From the NCBI GenBank assembly GCA_015689685.1, contig WVSL01000006.1, positions 211,734-275,733 of the forward strand: DNA of 64,000 bases, in the 5' to 3' direction. The notes beneath the pieces were generated by a model. It did no database searches. It was not told where the DNA came from and saw only the letters and a list, made by a program, of their open reading frames with translations. Below are positions 9,497-17,254 of the stretch, piece by piece. Both the position numbers and the translations under genes were made by a program. This stretch comes from Rhodobacterales bacterium HKCCE2091. GTDB lineage: Bacteria; Pseudomonadota; Alphaproteobacteria; Rhodobacterales; Rhodobacteraceae. The first letter of the stretch is position 1. Each line of letters starts with the position of its first letter.

Positions 9497-12400
9497 ATGG
9501 GCAGAGAGGCGCGGATCGCGGCCGTTCTCGGGCCGACCAATACCGGCAAGACCCACTACGCCATCGAACGGATGCTGGCCCATCGCACGGGCGTCATCGG
9601 CCTGCCGCTGCGCCTGCTCGCGCGGGAGGTCTACGACCGGATCGTGGCGCTGCGCGGCCCGTCGGTGGTGGCGCTGGTCACCGGCGAGGAGCGCATCGTC
9701 CCCGAGCGCGCCGCCTACTGGGTCTGCACCGTCGAGGCGATGCCGACCGGGATCGGCTGCGACTTCCTCGCCGTCGACGAGATCCAGCTTTGCGGCGACC
9801 CGGAGCGGGGCCATGTCTTCACCGACCGGCTGCTGAACGCGCGCGGGCTGCTGGAGACGCTGTTCCTCGGCTCAGACACGATGCGGAGCGCCATCGCGGC
9901 ACTCGTCCCCGGCGTGCAGTTCACCCGGCAGGAGCGGTTCTCGGAACTGAGCTACACCGGTTCGAAAAAGATAAGCCGGATGCCCGCCCGAAGCGCCATC
10001 GTCGGTTTCTCGGTCGAGAATGTCTATGCCGTGGCGGAGCTTCTGCGGCGCCAGAAGGGCGGCGCGGCGGTCGTCATGGGGGCGTTGTCCCCAAGGACGC
10101 GGAACGCGCAGGTGGAGCTGTACCAGAACGGCGACGTGGAGTTCCTCGTCGCCACCGATGCGATCGGGATGGGGCTGAACCTCGATATCCGGCACGTCGC
10201 CTTTTCCGGGCTGAGGAAGTTCGACGGCCGCCGGATGCGCGACCTGCAACCGAACGAGCTGGGCCAGATCGCGGGCCGCGCCGGGCGGCACACGGAACCG
10301 GGCACCTTCGGCGTCACCGGCGAGGCGCCGCCGCTGCGGGACGAAGTGGTGGAGGCGATCACCACCCACCGCTTCGCCCCGGTCCGCAAGCTGATGTGGC
10401 GGAACTCGGACCTCGACTTCGGCACGCCGGCGCGGCTGATCGCGTCGCTGGAGGCGCCGGCGACCGACGAGTGGCTGTCCCGCGCGCGGGAGGCCGACGA
10501 CCTGATGGCGCTGAAGGCGATCGCGTCCGAGGTCTCGGCGCGGATCACCGGCGCGCCGGACGTGAAGCTTCTGTGGGACGTCTGCCGCATCCCCGATTTC
10601 CGCGGCATCAGCCACGCCGAGCACGCGAGCCTGTTGCGCCAGATCTTCGAGTTCCTGCGCGATCTCGGCCGTGTCCCCGACGACTGGCTCGCCGCCCGCG
10701 TGCAGCGGATCGACCGGGCCGAGGGCGACATCGACACGCTGTCGAAGCGACTGGCATATATCCGCACATGGACCTACGTCGCGCAGCGCAGCGGCTGGGT
10801 CGATGACGAAAGCCATTGGCGGGGCGCGACGCGTGCCGTAGAAGACCGGCTGTCGGACGCGCTCCACGGGGCGCTCACGCAACGCTTCGTCGACCGGCGC
10901 ACCTCGGTGCTCCTGCGGCGGCTGAAACAGAAGGAGAGCCTCGTGGCCGAGGTGACCGACAAGGGAGAGGTTAGCGTCGAGGGCCAGTTCGTCGGCCGCC
11001 TCGAAGGGTTCCGCTTCCGGCTCGATCCGGCGGCGGGCGCGGACGAGGCCAAGACGCTGCGCCAGGCCGCGCTGGCGGCGCTGGGCCCGGAGTTCCATCT
11101 GCGCGCCGACCGCATCTACAACGCGCCGGACCCGGAATTCGACTTCACCGAGCAGGGCGGGCTGATGTGGGGCGACCAGGCGGTCGGCAAGCTGTCGGCC
11201 GGGTCCGATCCGCTGAAGCCGGTGGCCGAGGCCTTCGTCGACGACGAGGCCGGCCCCGAGGTGATCCAGAAGGTCCAGCGGCGGCTTCAGCACTTCATCG
11301 ACCGCAAGGTGGCCGCGCTGTTCGAGCCGCTGACCACGATGCAGAAGGACGAGGCCGTGACCGGGCTCGCCCGCGGCTTCGCGTTCCGGCTGGTGGAAAG
11401 CTTCGGCATCATCCCGCGGTCCGACGTGGCCTCCGAGGTGAAGGAGCTGGACCAGGAGGCGCGCGGCCTGCTGCGCAAGCACGGCGTCCGCTTCGGCCAG
11501 TACACGATCTTCCTGCCCGCGCTGCTGAAGCCCGCGCCGACGCGGCTGAGGCTGGTGCTGTGGTCGTTGTCGAAGGGGCTGAGCGAGTTCCCCGAGAGCC
11601 CGCCGCCGGGTCTGGTGACCATTCCCGCCGAGCAGGAGTCGGTTCCGGGCGCCTACGCGATGTCGGGCTACCGGCCCGCCGGCGCGCGCGCAATCCGCAT
11701 CGACATGCTGGAACGGCTGGCCGACATGCTGCGCCAGAGGGACAGCCGGGGCGGGTTCGAGGCGACGGCGGACATGCTGTCGATCACCGGCATGACGCTG
11801 GAACAGTTCGCGGACCTGATGGGCGGGCTCGGCTACAAGGCCGAGCGCGGCGAGCGCGCGAAGGTCCGGGCCGAGGAGCCCGCGCCGGTGGATGCGCTGG
11901 TGAGCGAGGACACGCCCGCCGCCGCCGCCGCGACCGAACCCGCCGCGACCGACGCGCCCGAGACCATCGACGAGGACGTGCTGTCCGTCGCGCCGCCCAC
12001 GGGGCTGGAAGGCGCCGACACGCCGTCGCCGGAGGAAGTGCCGGGCGAGATGCCCGAGGAGGCGCCGCCGGTCACGCCCGAGGAACTCCCCGCCGACATG
12101 CCGGCGGAGGAGCCCGACGAGATGCCCGAGGAGGCCCCGGGCGAGATGCCGGACGAGGTCGAACCGACGGTGCCGCCGGAGATGGCCGCCGGTGCGCCGG
12201 CCGAGGCCGCCGCGGAAACCGAGGTGTTCTACACCTTCACCTGGGCGCCGAAGCGCCGTCCGCGCGACCAGGGTCGCGACGGCGGCCGCGGCAACCGGCA
12301 GGGCGAGGGTGGCGGCAAGCAGGGCGGCAACCGGGCCAAGGGCAAGGGCGGCGGTCCGCGCGGCCAGAAGGGCGGGCCGAAGGGCAAGCCCCGCGACGAG

Positions 12401-12499
12401 ACCCCGCGCCAGTATTCCGCCCGGCCCGAGAAGAAGGACCGGATCGACCCGGACAACCCCTTCGCCCGCGCGCTGGCGGGGCTCAGGGACAAGTCCTGA
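9497..12499 (+). CDS. SUV3-like superfamily 2 RNA/DNA helicase
   Basis: 1000 residues. Helicase motifs are clear: Walker A GPTNTGKT at residues 12-19, DEIQ (motif II) near 94-97, LFLGSDT, GALSPRTRN near 195, VATDAIGMGLNLD, and QIAGRAGRH (motif VI) near 257. This is the mitochondrial SUV3-like group common in Alphaproteobacteria; SUV3 is an RNA helicase of the degradosome, so RNA turnover is likely but unproven here. After about residue 790 the protein turns into an acidic Pro/Glu repeat zone (PEEAPGEMPDE-like units), then a Lys/Arg/Gly-rich tail that could bind RNA. It overlaps the S4 gene by 4 bases. Confidence 0.9.
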   Translation: MGREARIAAVLGPTNTGKTHYAIERMLAHRTGVIGLPLRLLAREVYDRIVALRGPSVVALVTGEERIVPERAAYWVCTVEAMPTGIGCDFLAVDEIQLCGDPERGHVFTDRLLNARGLLETLFLGSDTMRSAIAALVPGVQFTRQERFSELSYTGSKKISRMPARSAIVGFSVENVYAVAELLRRQKGGAAVVMGALSPRTRNAQVELYQNGDVEFLVATDAIGMGLNLDIRHVAFSGLRKFDGRRMRDLQPNELGQIAGRAGRHTEPGTFGVTGEAPPLRDEVVEAITTHRFAPVRKLMWRNSDLDFGTPARLIASLEAPATDEWLSRAREADDLMALKAIASEVSARITGAPDVKLLWDVCRIPDFRGISHAEHASLLRQIFEFLRDLGRVPDDWLAARVQRIDRAEGDIDTLSKRLAYIRTWTYVAQRSGWVDDESHWRGATRAVEDRLSDALHGALTQRFVDRRTSVLLRRLKQKESLVAEVTDKGEVSVEGQFVGRLEGFRFRLDPAAGADEAKTLRQAALAALGPEFHLRADRIYNAPDPEFDFTEQGGLMWGDQAVGKLSAGSDPLKPVAEAFVDDEAGPEVIQKVQRRLQHFIDRKVAALFEPLTTMQKDEAVTGLARGFAFRLVESFGIIPRSDVASEVKELDQEARGLLRKHGVRFGQYTIFLPALLKPAPTRLRLVLWSLSKGLSEFPESPPPGLVTIPAEQESVPGAYAMSGYRPAGARAIRIDMLERLADMLRQRDSRGGFEATADMLSITGMTLEQFADLMGGLGYKAERGERAKVRAEEPAPVDALVSEDTPAAAAATEPAATDAPETIDEDVLSVAPPTGLEGADTPSPEEVPGEMPEEAPPVTPEELPADMPAEEPDEMPEEAPGEMPDEVEPTVPPEMAAGAPAEAAAETEVFYTFTWAPKRRPRDQGRDGGRGNRQGEGGGKQGGNRAKGKGGGPRGQKGGPKGKPRDETPRQYSARPEKKDRIDPDNPFARALAGLRDKS

Positions 12500-12864
12500 C
12501 GGACGCGCCGGCCCCCCGCATCCGGCTCGACAAGTGGCTGTGGCAGGCGCGGTTCTTCAAGTCGCGCTCGCTGGCGTCGAAGGTCGTGTCGGAGGGACGG
12601 GTGCGGATCAATTCCGACCGCACGGACAAGCCCGCGGCGCAGGTGGTGCCCGGCGACGTGCTGACCTTCCCGCAGGGCAAGGCGGTCCGGGTGGTGCGAA
12701 TCCTCGCCGTCGGCACCCGCCGCGGCCCGGCGCCGGAGGCCCGCGCGCTCTACGACGACCTGACCCCGCCGGCCGCCGCGGCACCGGCCCCGGCCGGCCC
12801 GCGCCCGACCAAGCGCGACCGCCGCGCGCTCGATGACCTGAGGGACCGCGACCCGGAGGGCTGA
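12496..12864 (+). CDS. S4 RNA-binding domain protein, Hsp15-like (CTG start)
   Basis: 122 residues. The S4 domain begins at once: [17 protein letters not shown], then GRVRIN and [13 protein letters not shown], as in HslR/Hsp15, which binds 50S subunits carrying stalled nascent chains. A basic tail follows. No ATG, GTG or TTG precedes the domain in this frame at a useful place. The codon at 12496 is CTG, lies in the tetramer CTGA overlapping the helicase stop, and has AGGGA six bases upstream (12485-12489), so I take CTG as the start. The coupling with the helicase gene supports an RNA or ribosome role. Confidence 0.85.
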   Translation: MTDAPAPRIRLDKWLWQARFFKSRSLASKVVSEGRVRINSDRTDKPAAQVVPGDVLTFPQGKAVRVVRILAVGTRRGPAPEARALYDDLTPPAAAAPAPAGPRPTKRDRRALDDLRDRDPEG

Positions 12865-12929
12865 ACCCCGCTTGCATCCCCCGCCCGGCTTGCGTAGCAG
12901 AAGCCCGTTCGAGCTATCCGGGGCCGCCC

Positions 12930-13265
12930 ATGACCTACATCGTCAACGACAATTGCATCGCCTGCAAATACACCGACTGCGTCGAGGTCTGCCCCGTGGA
13001 CTGCTTCTACGAGGGTGAGAACATGCTGGTGATCCACCCCGACGAATGCATCGACTGCGGCGTCTGCGAGCCCGAGTGCCCCGCCGACGCGATCCGCCCC
13101 GACACCGAGCCGGACATGGAGAAGTGGGTGGAGTTCAACCGCAAGTATTCCGAGATGTGGCCGGTCATCGTGACCCGGAAGGACCCGCTGCCGAACGCCG
13201 AGGAGATGGACGGCAAGCCCGGCAAGATGGAGCTGTTCTCGGAGGCGCCGGGCGAGGGCGGCTGA
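12930..13265 (+). CDS. fdxA: Ferredoxin FdxA, 7Fe type
   Basis: 111 residues. The N terminus holds [17 protein letters not shown] and the second cluster motif [12 protein letters not shown], the pattern of seven-iron ferredoxins with a [3Fe-4S] and a [4Fe-4S] cluster. The extended C-terminal half ([16 protein letters not shown]) is typical of proteobacterial FdxA. It is a small cytoplasmic electron carrier, partner unknown. It follows the S4 gene by 65 bases and precedes the CarD leader. Confidence 0.95.
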   Translation: MTYIVNDNCIACKYTDCVEVCPVDCFYEGENMLVIHPDECIDCGVCEPECPADAIRPDTEPDMEKWVEFNRKYSEMWPVIVTRKDPLPNAEEMDGKPGKMELFSEAPGEGG

Positions 13266-13307
13266 CCCGATTCGGGGCCCCCGGACCCGTTCGCAGATGC
13301 GGCGAAA

Positions 13308-13324
13308 AGGGGCTTCGGGCCCCT
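13308..13324 (+). terminator. Weak hairpin after fdxA
   Basis: AGGGGC (13308-13313) pairs with GCCCCT (13319-13324) around TTCGG. No T tract follows directly, so it may be a pausing or mRNA-stabilising hairpin rather than a full terminator. It lies about 45 bases beyond the fdxA stop. Confidence 0.4.
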
Positions 13325-13373
13325 AAATCCCTTGTTTTGCTTAGAGTTCTCGGTAGCGCCCGCAGCGACAGCT

Positions 13374-13402
13374 TTGAAATGGGGCGAAATTGTGCTACAT
13401 AT
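13374..13402 (+). promoter_or_regulatory. Probable sigma-70 promoter of the CarD leader
   Basis: TTGAAA (13374-13379) is followed after 16-17 bases by TACATA/ACATAT (13396-13402), in a locally AT-richer stretch. It would start transcription near 13408, just ahead of three hairpins and a terminator. Confidence 0.5.
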
Positions 13403-13407
13403 GCTGG

Positions 13408-13513
13408 GCAGACAATCTGTCAGGACCGCCCGGCAGGCGCACTCGCCTGCGTACGAAACAGAACCCATGAAAACACCCGACGTGGAAAGCCAGCTTTCCG
13501 CCGGTGTTTTTTT
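13408..13513 (+). ncRNA. Structured leader upstream of carD, candidate small RNA/attenuator
   Basis: About 105 bases from the predicted start to a T tract. It contains three helices: GACA/TGTC (13411-13414 and 13418-13421); GCAGGCG/CGCCTGC (13433-13439 and 13444-13450); and a long terminator hairpin, AAAACACC/GGTGTTTT (13470-13477 and 13503-13510) with an inner GGAAAG/CTTTCC helix, ending in seven T. Only 36 bases separate the T tract from the carD start, leaving little room for another promoter. The transcript would therefore either end as a small RNA or read through into carD. The exact 5' end is inferred. Confidence 0.55.
13470..13513 (+). terminator. Intrinsic terminator directly upstream of carD
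   Basis: Arms 13470-13477 and 13503-13510, an inner helix (13484-13489 with 13494-13499), then T7 at 13507-13513. This is a strong rho-independent terminator by shape and lies 36 bases before the carD start codon. Confidence 0.75.
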
Positions 13514-13549
13514 CGCCTGAGCCAAGGCGCCACAAGGATGACGACAAAC

Positions 13550-14062
13550 ATGAGCAAAGCCCGGAAGTCGCAGGAATTCAGCCCCAACGATTTCGTGGTC
13601 TATCCCGCGCATGGCGTGGGCCGGATCGTGTCGATCGAGGAACAGGAAATCGCTGGCCTCAAGCTGGAACTCTTCGTGATTTCGTTCGAGAAGGACAAGA
13701 TGACGCTGCGCGTTCCGACCGCGAAGGCGGCCGAGGTCGGCATGCGTCCGCTCAGCGATCCGCAGGTCGTGTCCAAGGCTCTCGACACGCTCAAGGGCAA
13801 GGCCCGGGTGAAGCGCGCGATGTGGTCGCGCCGGGCCCAGGAATACGAACAGAAGATCAACTCGGGCGACCTGATCTCCATCGCCGAGGTGGTCCGCGAC
13901 CTGCACCGCGCCGACGATCAGCGCGAGCAGTCCTACTCCGAGCGGCAGCTCTACGAGGCCGCGCTGGAGCGGCTGACCCGCGAACTGGCGGCGGTCAACG
14001 GCATGGACGAGGCCGGTGCGCAGCGCCGCGTCGACGAGGTGCTGACGGCCCGCGCCGCCTGA
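13550..14062 (+). CDS. carD: CarD-family RNA polymerase-binding regulator
   Basis: 170 residues. CarD/CdnL proteins bind the RNA polymerase beta subunit and stabilise open complexes; in Rhodobacter CarD activates many promoters with a non-consensus -7 base. The CarD_CdnL_TRCF N-terminal domain is visible (NDFVVYPAHGVGRIVSIEEQ, then LRVPTAKAAEVGMR), followed by the helical C-terminal domain (RAQEYEQKINSGDLISIAEVVRDL). Two in-frame ATGs exist, at 13538 and 13550; AAGG at 13534-13537 abuts the first and is well spaced for the second, so I choose 13550. Its upstream region carries a strong terminator, which suggests control by read-through. Confidence 0.93.
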   Translation: MSKARKSQEFSPNDFVVYPAHGVGRIVSIEEQEIAGLKLELFVISFEKDKMTLRVPTAKAAEVGMRPLSDPQVVSKALDTLKGKARVKRAMWSRRAQEYEQKINSGDLISIAEVVRDLHRADDQREQSYSERQLYEAALERLTRELAAVNGMDEAGAQRRVDEVLTARAA

Positions 14063-14083
14063 TCCGCGCTGTTATCGAATAAC

Positions 14084-14117
14084 ACGCCGTCGCGCCAACC
14101 GGCGCGGCGGCGTTTTT
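14084..14117 (+). terminator. Intrinsic terminator of carD
   Basis: Thirteen-base arms (14084-14096 and 14101-14113; ACGCCG and CGCGCC blocks, one mismatch) with an AACC loop and T5 at 14113-14117, about 20 bases after the carD stop. Confidence 0.85.
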
Positions 14118-14258
14118 CGTTCCGGATTCCCGTTCGGGATCAACAGGTTCCGGCCCGCGTGCAACCTTTCGCTCATGGCGTGCGTTAACATTTAGGTTTG
14201 CGCAATTTCACGGCATCTTCCGTGGGACTGCTGTCAGATTGAGTCGAAAGGAGACCTC

Positions 14259-14528
14259 ATGACCAAGCACGTTCTTCTCGCCGCCGTCGCATCGGCCAGC
14301 CTGCTCGCCGGGTGCCAGCTCACCCCGCAGGACCGTTCGAACATCGGCCTTCTCGGTGGTGCCGCGGCCGGCGTCCTGACCGCCCAGGCGCTGGATGCGA
14401 ACGAGGAGTGGACCATCCTCGCAGGCGTCGCGGGCGCCGCGGCCGGCACGCTCTACGCGCGCAACACCGCGACCGGCAACTGCGCCTATTCGAACGGCGA
14501 CGGCACCTACACCGTCCGTCCCTGCTGA
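14259..14528 (+). CDS. Small lipoprotein with glycine-zipper segment
   Basis: 89 residues. A lipoprotein signal ends in the lipobox LLAGC (cysteine near residue 19). The mature part has two Gly/Ala-rich membrane-like segments (GLLGGAAAGVLTAQAL and LAGVAGAAAGTLYA), like glycine-zipper proteins, and a short Cys-containing end. Probably anchored in the outer membrane; function unknown. AGGAG sits 7 bases before the ATG. A GC-rich hairpin follows the gene. Confidence 0.8.
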   Translation: MTKHVLLAAVASASLLAGCQLTPQDRSNIGLLGGAAAGVLTAQALDANEEWTILAGVAGAAAGTLYARNTATGNCAYSNGDGTYTVRPC

Positions 14529-14540
14529 TCGGGGATCGGC

Positions 14541-14564
14541 GCCGCGCCCGGTTACGGGCGCGGC
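14541..14564 (+). terminator. Hairpin after the lipoprotein gene
   Basis: Perfect 10-base arms (14541-14550 and 14555-14564, GCCGCGCCCG/CGGGCGCGGC) with a GTTA loop, followed by CGCCTT. The poor T tract makes it a weak or bidirectional terminator between convergent genes. Confidence 0.55.
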
Positions 14565-14633
14565 CGCCTTCGTGACATGCCGGCAGGCGGCGCAGGCCGC
14601 CCGCCCGCAACCCATGGGGCCCGACGGCGGGGA

Positions 14634-16637
14634 TCAGCTCGCCGGGTCGGTCCCGACCTTCCGCCCCGCCTGAAGCCCGCCCGGCCGCCGCGACACCGCG
14701 CCGGTCAGCGCGCCCGCGTCGCCGCGATGCCGGCGGCCGCCCGCGATGTCGGAGCGGTTCTGCTCGGATTCGTCGAGCTGCGTCACCAGCGCGGTTTCGA
14801 GGCCGGAGTTCAGTTCCCGCGCGCGGGCCAGGTATTCGGGGTTCCGGTCCAGCGGCACCCCCGGTTTCCACAGCTTCGCCAGTTCGCGAAGGTTCTGCCG
14901 GTCGTGGTGGTAGAACGCGGTTTCCAGCTCGTGCGCCTCGTACTCCGTGAAGCCCATGTCCTCGAGCACGTAGCGGGCCGCGCGGAGGCTGGAATCGAAC
15001 ATCTCGCGGACGATGTGATCCGCCCCGGCGTTGTAGAGTTCGTAGACGTGCAGCCGGTCATGGGCGCGGGCGGTGATCGCGAGATCGGGCCGCAGGCGGC
15101 GGGCGTATTTCACCAGATCGACCGCGGCCTTCTTGTCGTCGACCGCGACGACGAAGACCCGCGCCTCGTCCAGCCCCGCCGCGTGCAGGAGTTCCGGCCG
15201 CGTGGGGTCGCCGAAATAGGCGCGGTAGCCGAATTCGCGCATCAGCCGGATCGTCTTCATGTCGCTGTCGAGCAGCACGGTGCGCAGGCCCGAGGCCAGC
15301 ACCATGCGGTGCACCACCTGCCCGAACCGGCCAAGCCCGGCGATGATGATCGGGCCGGTCTGGTCGATCTTGTCGGTCTCTGGCGCGGCTTCCCCGGTGT
15401 CGGCGAGGCGGCGGGAGATCACGTCGTAGAGGATGAAGAACAGCGGCGTCAGCAGCATCGACAGCGCCACGGCGAGGTTGAGCTGGCCGACGAGCGGCGG
15501 CGCGATGGCGTGGGTCTGGGAGGCGAAGGAGATCAGCACGAAGCCGAATTCCCCGGCCTGCGCGAGCCCGAGCGTGAACAGCACGAGATCCCGCCCGCGC
15601 AGGCGGAACAGGAAGCCCAGGACCAGCAGGATCAGCCCCTTCACCGCCATCACGCCGAGGGTCATGAAGATCACCGTGTCGACGTGGCGGAGCAGGAAGA
15701 CGAAGTTGATCCCCGCGCCCACGGTGAGGAAGAACAGCCCGAGCAGGAGGCCCTTGAACGGCTCCACGTTGGCTTCGAGCTCATGCTTGAATTCCGAGTT
15801 CGCCAGCACCACCCCGGCGACGAAGGTGCCGAGCGCGGGAGACAGGCCCACGGCCGACATCAGGTAGGCGATGCCGACCACGATCACGAGCGCGAAGGCG
15901 GTGTACATCTCGCGCAGGCGCGACAGGTGGACGAAGCGGAACACGTAGCCGAGCAAGTAGTGCCCGATCAGGATGATGGCGGCGATGGCGGCGAGGGTGG
16001 CCATCGTCTGGCCCCAGGCGGGCAGGTGGCCGATCAGGCTGGAGGCGGCATGGGCGGCTTCCTCCTCGGCCTGGCCGGTGGTCCGCTGGATAGAGCCGTC
16101 CTCGGAAAAGCCGATCCCGCCGCCGGACACGACGAGAAGCGGCAGGACCGCCAGCATCGGGATCACCGCCATGTCCTGCGTCAGCAGCACCGAGAAGGCC
16201 GATCGCCCGCCATTGGTCTGCATCAGGTGCTTTTCGGACAGGGTCTGGAGCACGATGGCGGTGGAGGACAGCGACAGGATCATCCCCGCCGCCAGCGCCA
16301 CGCGCCAGTCGTAGCCGAAGAACAGGAACGCGCCGCCGAGCAGGAGCACCGACAGGACGACCTGCAACCCGCCGAGCCCGAGCAGCTTGTGCCGCATTTC
16401 CCACAGGCCCCGCGGGTCGAGTTCGAGCCCGATCAGGAACAGCATCAGCACCACGCCGTATTCCGCGAAATGCTGCAGATCCTCGGTTTCCGCGCCGACG
16501 AGGCCGAGCACCGGGCCGATCAGGATGCCGGCCAGAAGGTAGCCCAGGACGGAGCCGAGGCCGAGCCGCACCGACAGCGGCACCGCAACGACCATTGCGA
16601 GAAGGTAGATCGTGGCCTGGAGCAGAAAGCCGTCCAT
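14634..16637 (-). CDS. Cation:proton antiporter, CPA2/KefB type with RCK_N domain
   Basis: 667 residues. The N-terminal half (to about 400) is a CPA2 exchanger with about a dozen membrane helices, including GYLLAGILIGP and FLIGLELDP. From about residue 428 there is a Rossmann RCK_N/TrkA-N domain (PIIIAGLGRFGQ, then VLLDSD and FGDPTRPELL), which binds NAD(H) in Kef proteins. This is the layout of KefB/KefC-type potassium efflux antiporters, which are gated by glutathione adducts in E. coli. No ancillary KefF/KefG gene is adjacent. The start gives the membrane helix at residue 5. It lies 21 bases downstream of the Lrp-type gene and may be co-transcribed. Confidence 0.9.
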   Translation of the reverse strand: MDGFLLQATIYLLAMVVAVPLSVRLGLGSVLGYLLAGILIGPVLGLVGAETEDLQHFAEYGVVLMLFLIGLELDPRGLWEMRHKLLGLGGLQVVLSVLLLGGAFLFFGYDWRVALAAGMILSLSSTAIVLQTLSEKHLMQTNGGRSAFSVLLTQDMAVIPMLAVLPLLVVSGGGIGFSEDGSIQRTTGQAEEEAAHAASSLIGHLPAWGQTMATLAAIAAIILIGHYLLGYVFRFVHLSRLREMYTAFALVIVVGIAYLMSAVGLSPALGTFVAGVVLANSEFKHELEANVEPFKGLLLGLFFLTVGAGINFVFLLRHVDTVIFMTLGVMAVKGLILLVLGFLFRLRGRDLVLFTLGLAQAGEFGFVLISFASQTHAIAPPLVGQLNLAVALSMLLTPLFFILYDVISRRLADTGEAAPETDKIDQTGPIIIAGLGRFGQVVHRMVLASGLRTVLLDSDMKTIRLMREFGYRAYFGDPTRPELLHAAGLDEARVFVVAVDDKKAAVDLVKYARRLRPDLAITARAHDRLHVYELYNAGADHIVREMFDSSLRAARYVLEDMGFTEYEAHELETAFYHHDRQNLRELAKLWKPGVPLDRNPEYLARARELNSGLETALVTQLDESEQNRSDIAGGRRHRGDAGALTGAVSRRPGGLQAGRKVGTDPAS

Positions 16638-16658
16638 TCGGAATGGGCCTCGGGGTGG

Positions 16659-17114
16659 TCAGACGGGCAACGGCGCGTCGGGTTTCAACTGGTCCATCAC
16701 GATCTGCGACTGAACGCGCGCGACCGCGGGATGGGGCAACAGTATCCCGTGGATGAGGTCGTGCAAGGCGCGCAAATCCGCACACCAGATCCGCAGGAGG
16801 TAATCCGCCTCGCCGGTCAGGGTGAAGGCGGCGGTGACGGCGGGTTGGGCAAGGACGAGGCGGTGGAACGCCTCGGTCCGGGTCGGGTCGTGGCTCGCCA
16901 TCTGGACCTGGACGAAGGCCTGCACGCCGAGCCCAAGCCGCCGTGGGTCGGCGAGCGCGCGGGCGCCGGTGAGGTAGCCGGCCTCTTCCAGCCGCTGCCG
17001 CCTGCGCCCGGCCTGGCTGGCCGACAGGTTCAGCTCCGCCCCGAGCTCCTGCGCGGTCATCAGCGCATCGGCCTGGAGCGCCCGGATCAGGCGGCGGTCG
17101 GTTTCGTCCAGCAT
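16659..17114 (-). CDS. Lrp/AsnC-family transcriptional regulator
   Basis: 151 residues. The N-terminal winged HTH (LDETDRRLIRALQADALMTAQ, with LNLSASQAGRRRQRLEEAG as the recognition region) is followed by a RAM ligand-binding domain (about residues 65-145; GEADYLLRIWCADLRALHDLI). Lrp/AsnC proteins respond to amino acids. It is divergent from the 4-hydroxyphenylpyruvate dioxygenase gene, 140 bases away, so an aromatic amino acid signal and control of that gene are likely inferences. Direct repeats in the shared upstream region fit a binding site. Confidence 0.92.
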   Translation of the reverse strand: MLDETDRRLIRALQADALMTAQELGAELNLSASQAGRRRQRLEEAGYLTGARALADPRRLGLGVQAFVQVQMASHDPTRTEAFHRLVLAQPAVTAAFTLTGEADYLLRIWCADLRALHDLIHGILLPHPAVARVQSQIVMDQLKPDAPLPV

Positions 17115-17120
17115 GCGGCA

Positions 17121-17147
17121 ATCATGCGCCGTCTGGCGCGATCATGC
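17121..17147. promoter_or_regulatory. Candidate operator between the Lrp-type gene and hppD
   Basis: ATCATGC occurs twice in direct orientation, at 17121-17127 and 17141-17147, exactly 20 bases (about two helical turns) apart. Between them GCGCC (17126-17130) and GGCGC (17135-17139) form an inverted repeat. It starts just 7 bases upstream of the regulator's start codon, which fits autoregulation plus control of hppD. Confidence 0.45.
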
Positions 17148-17254
17148 AAGTTTCGCGCGAGAATTGAGGGCGCGATGCCCGCTTTCGCGCACATTTCGCA
17201 TCGCTCCGGGTGTATGTTCAAGGCTCAGCCCCAGACACCCGGAGGAGCAGACAC

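Noticed and set aside
13467..13520. A 17-codon frame (MKTPDVESQLSAGVFFA) inside the carD leader
   Set aside because: It lies entirely across the terminator hairpin and has no ribosome site; its codons are explained by the base pairing.
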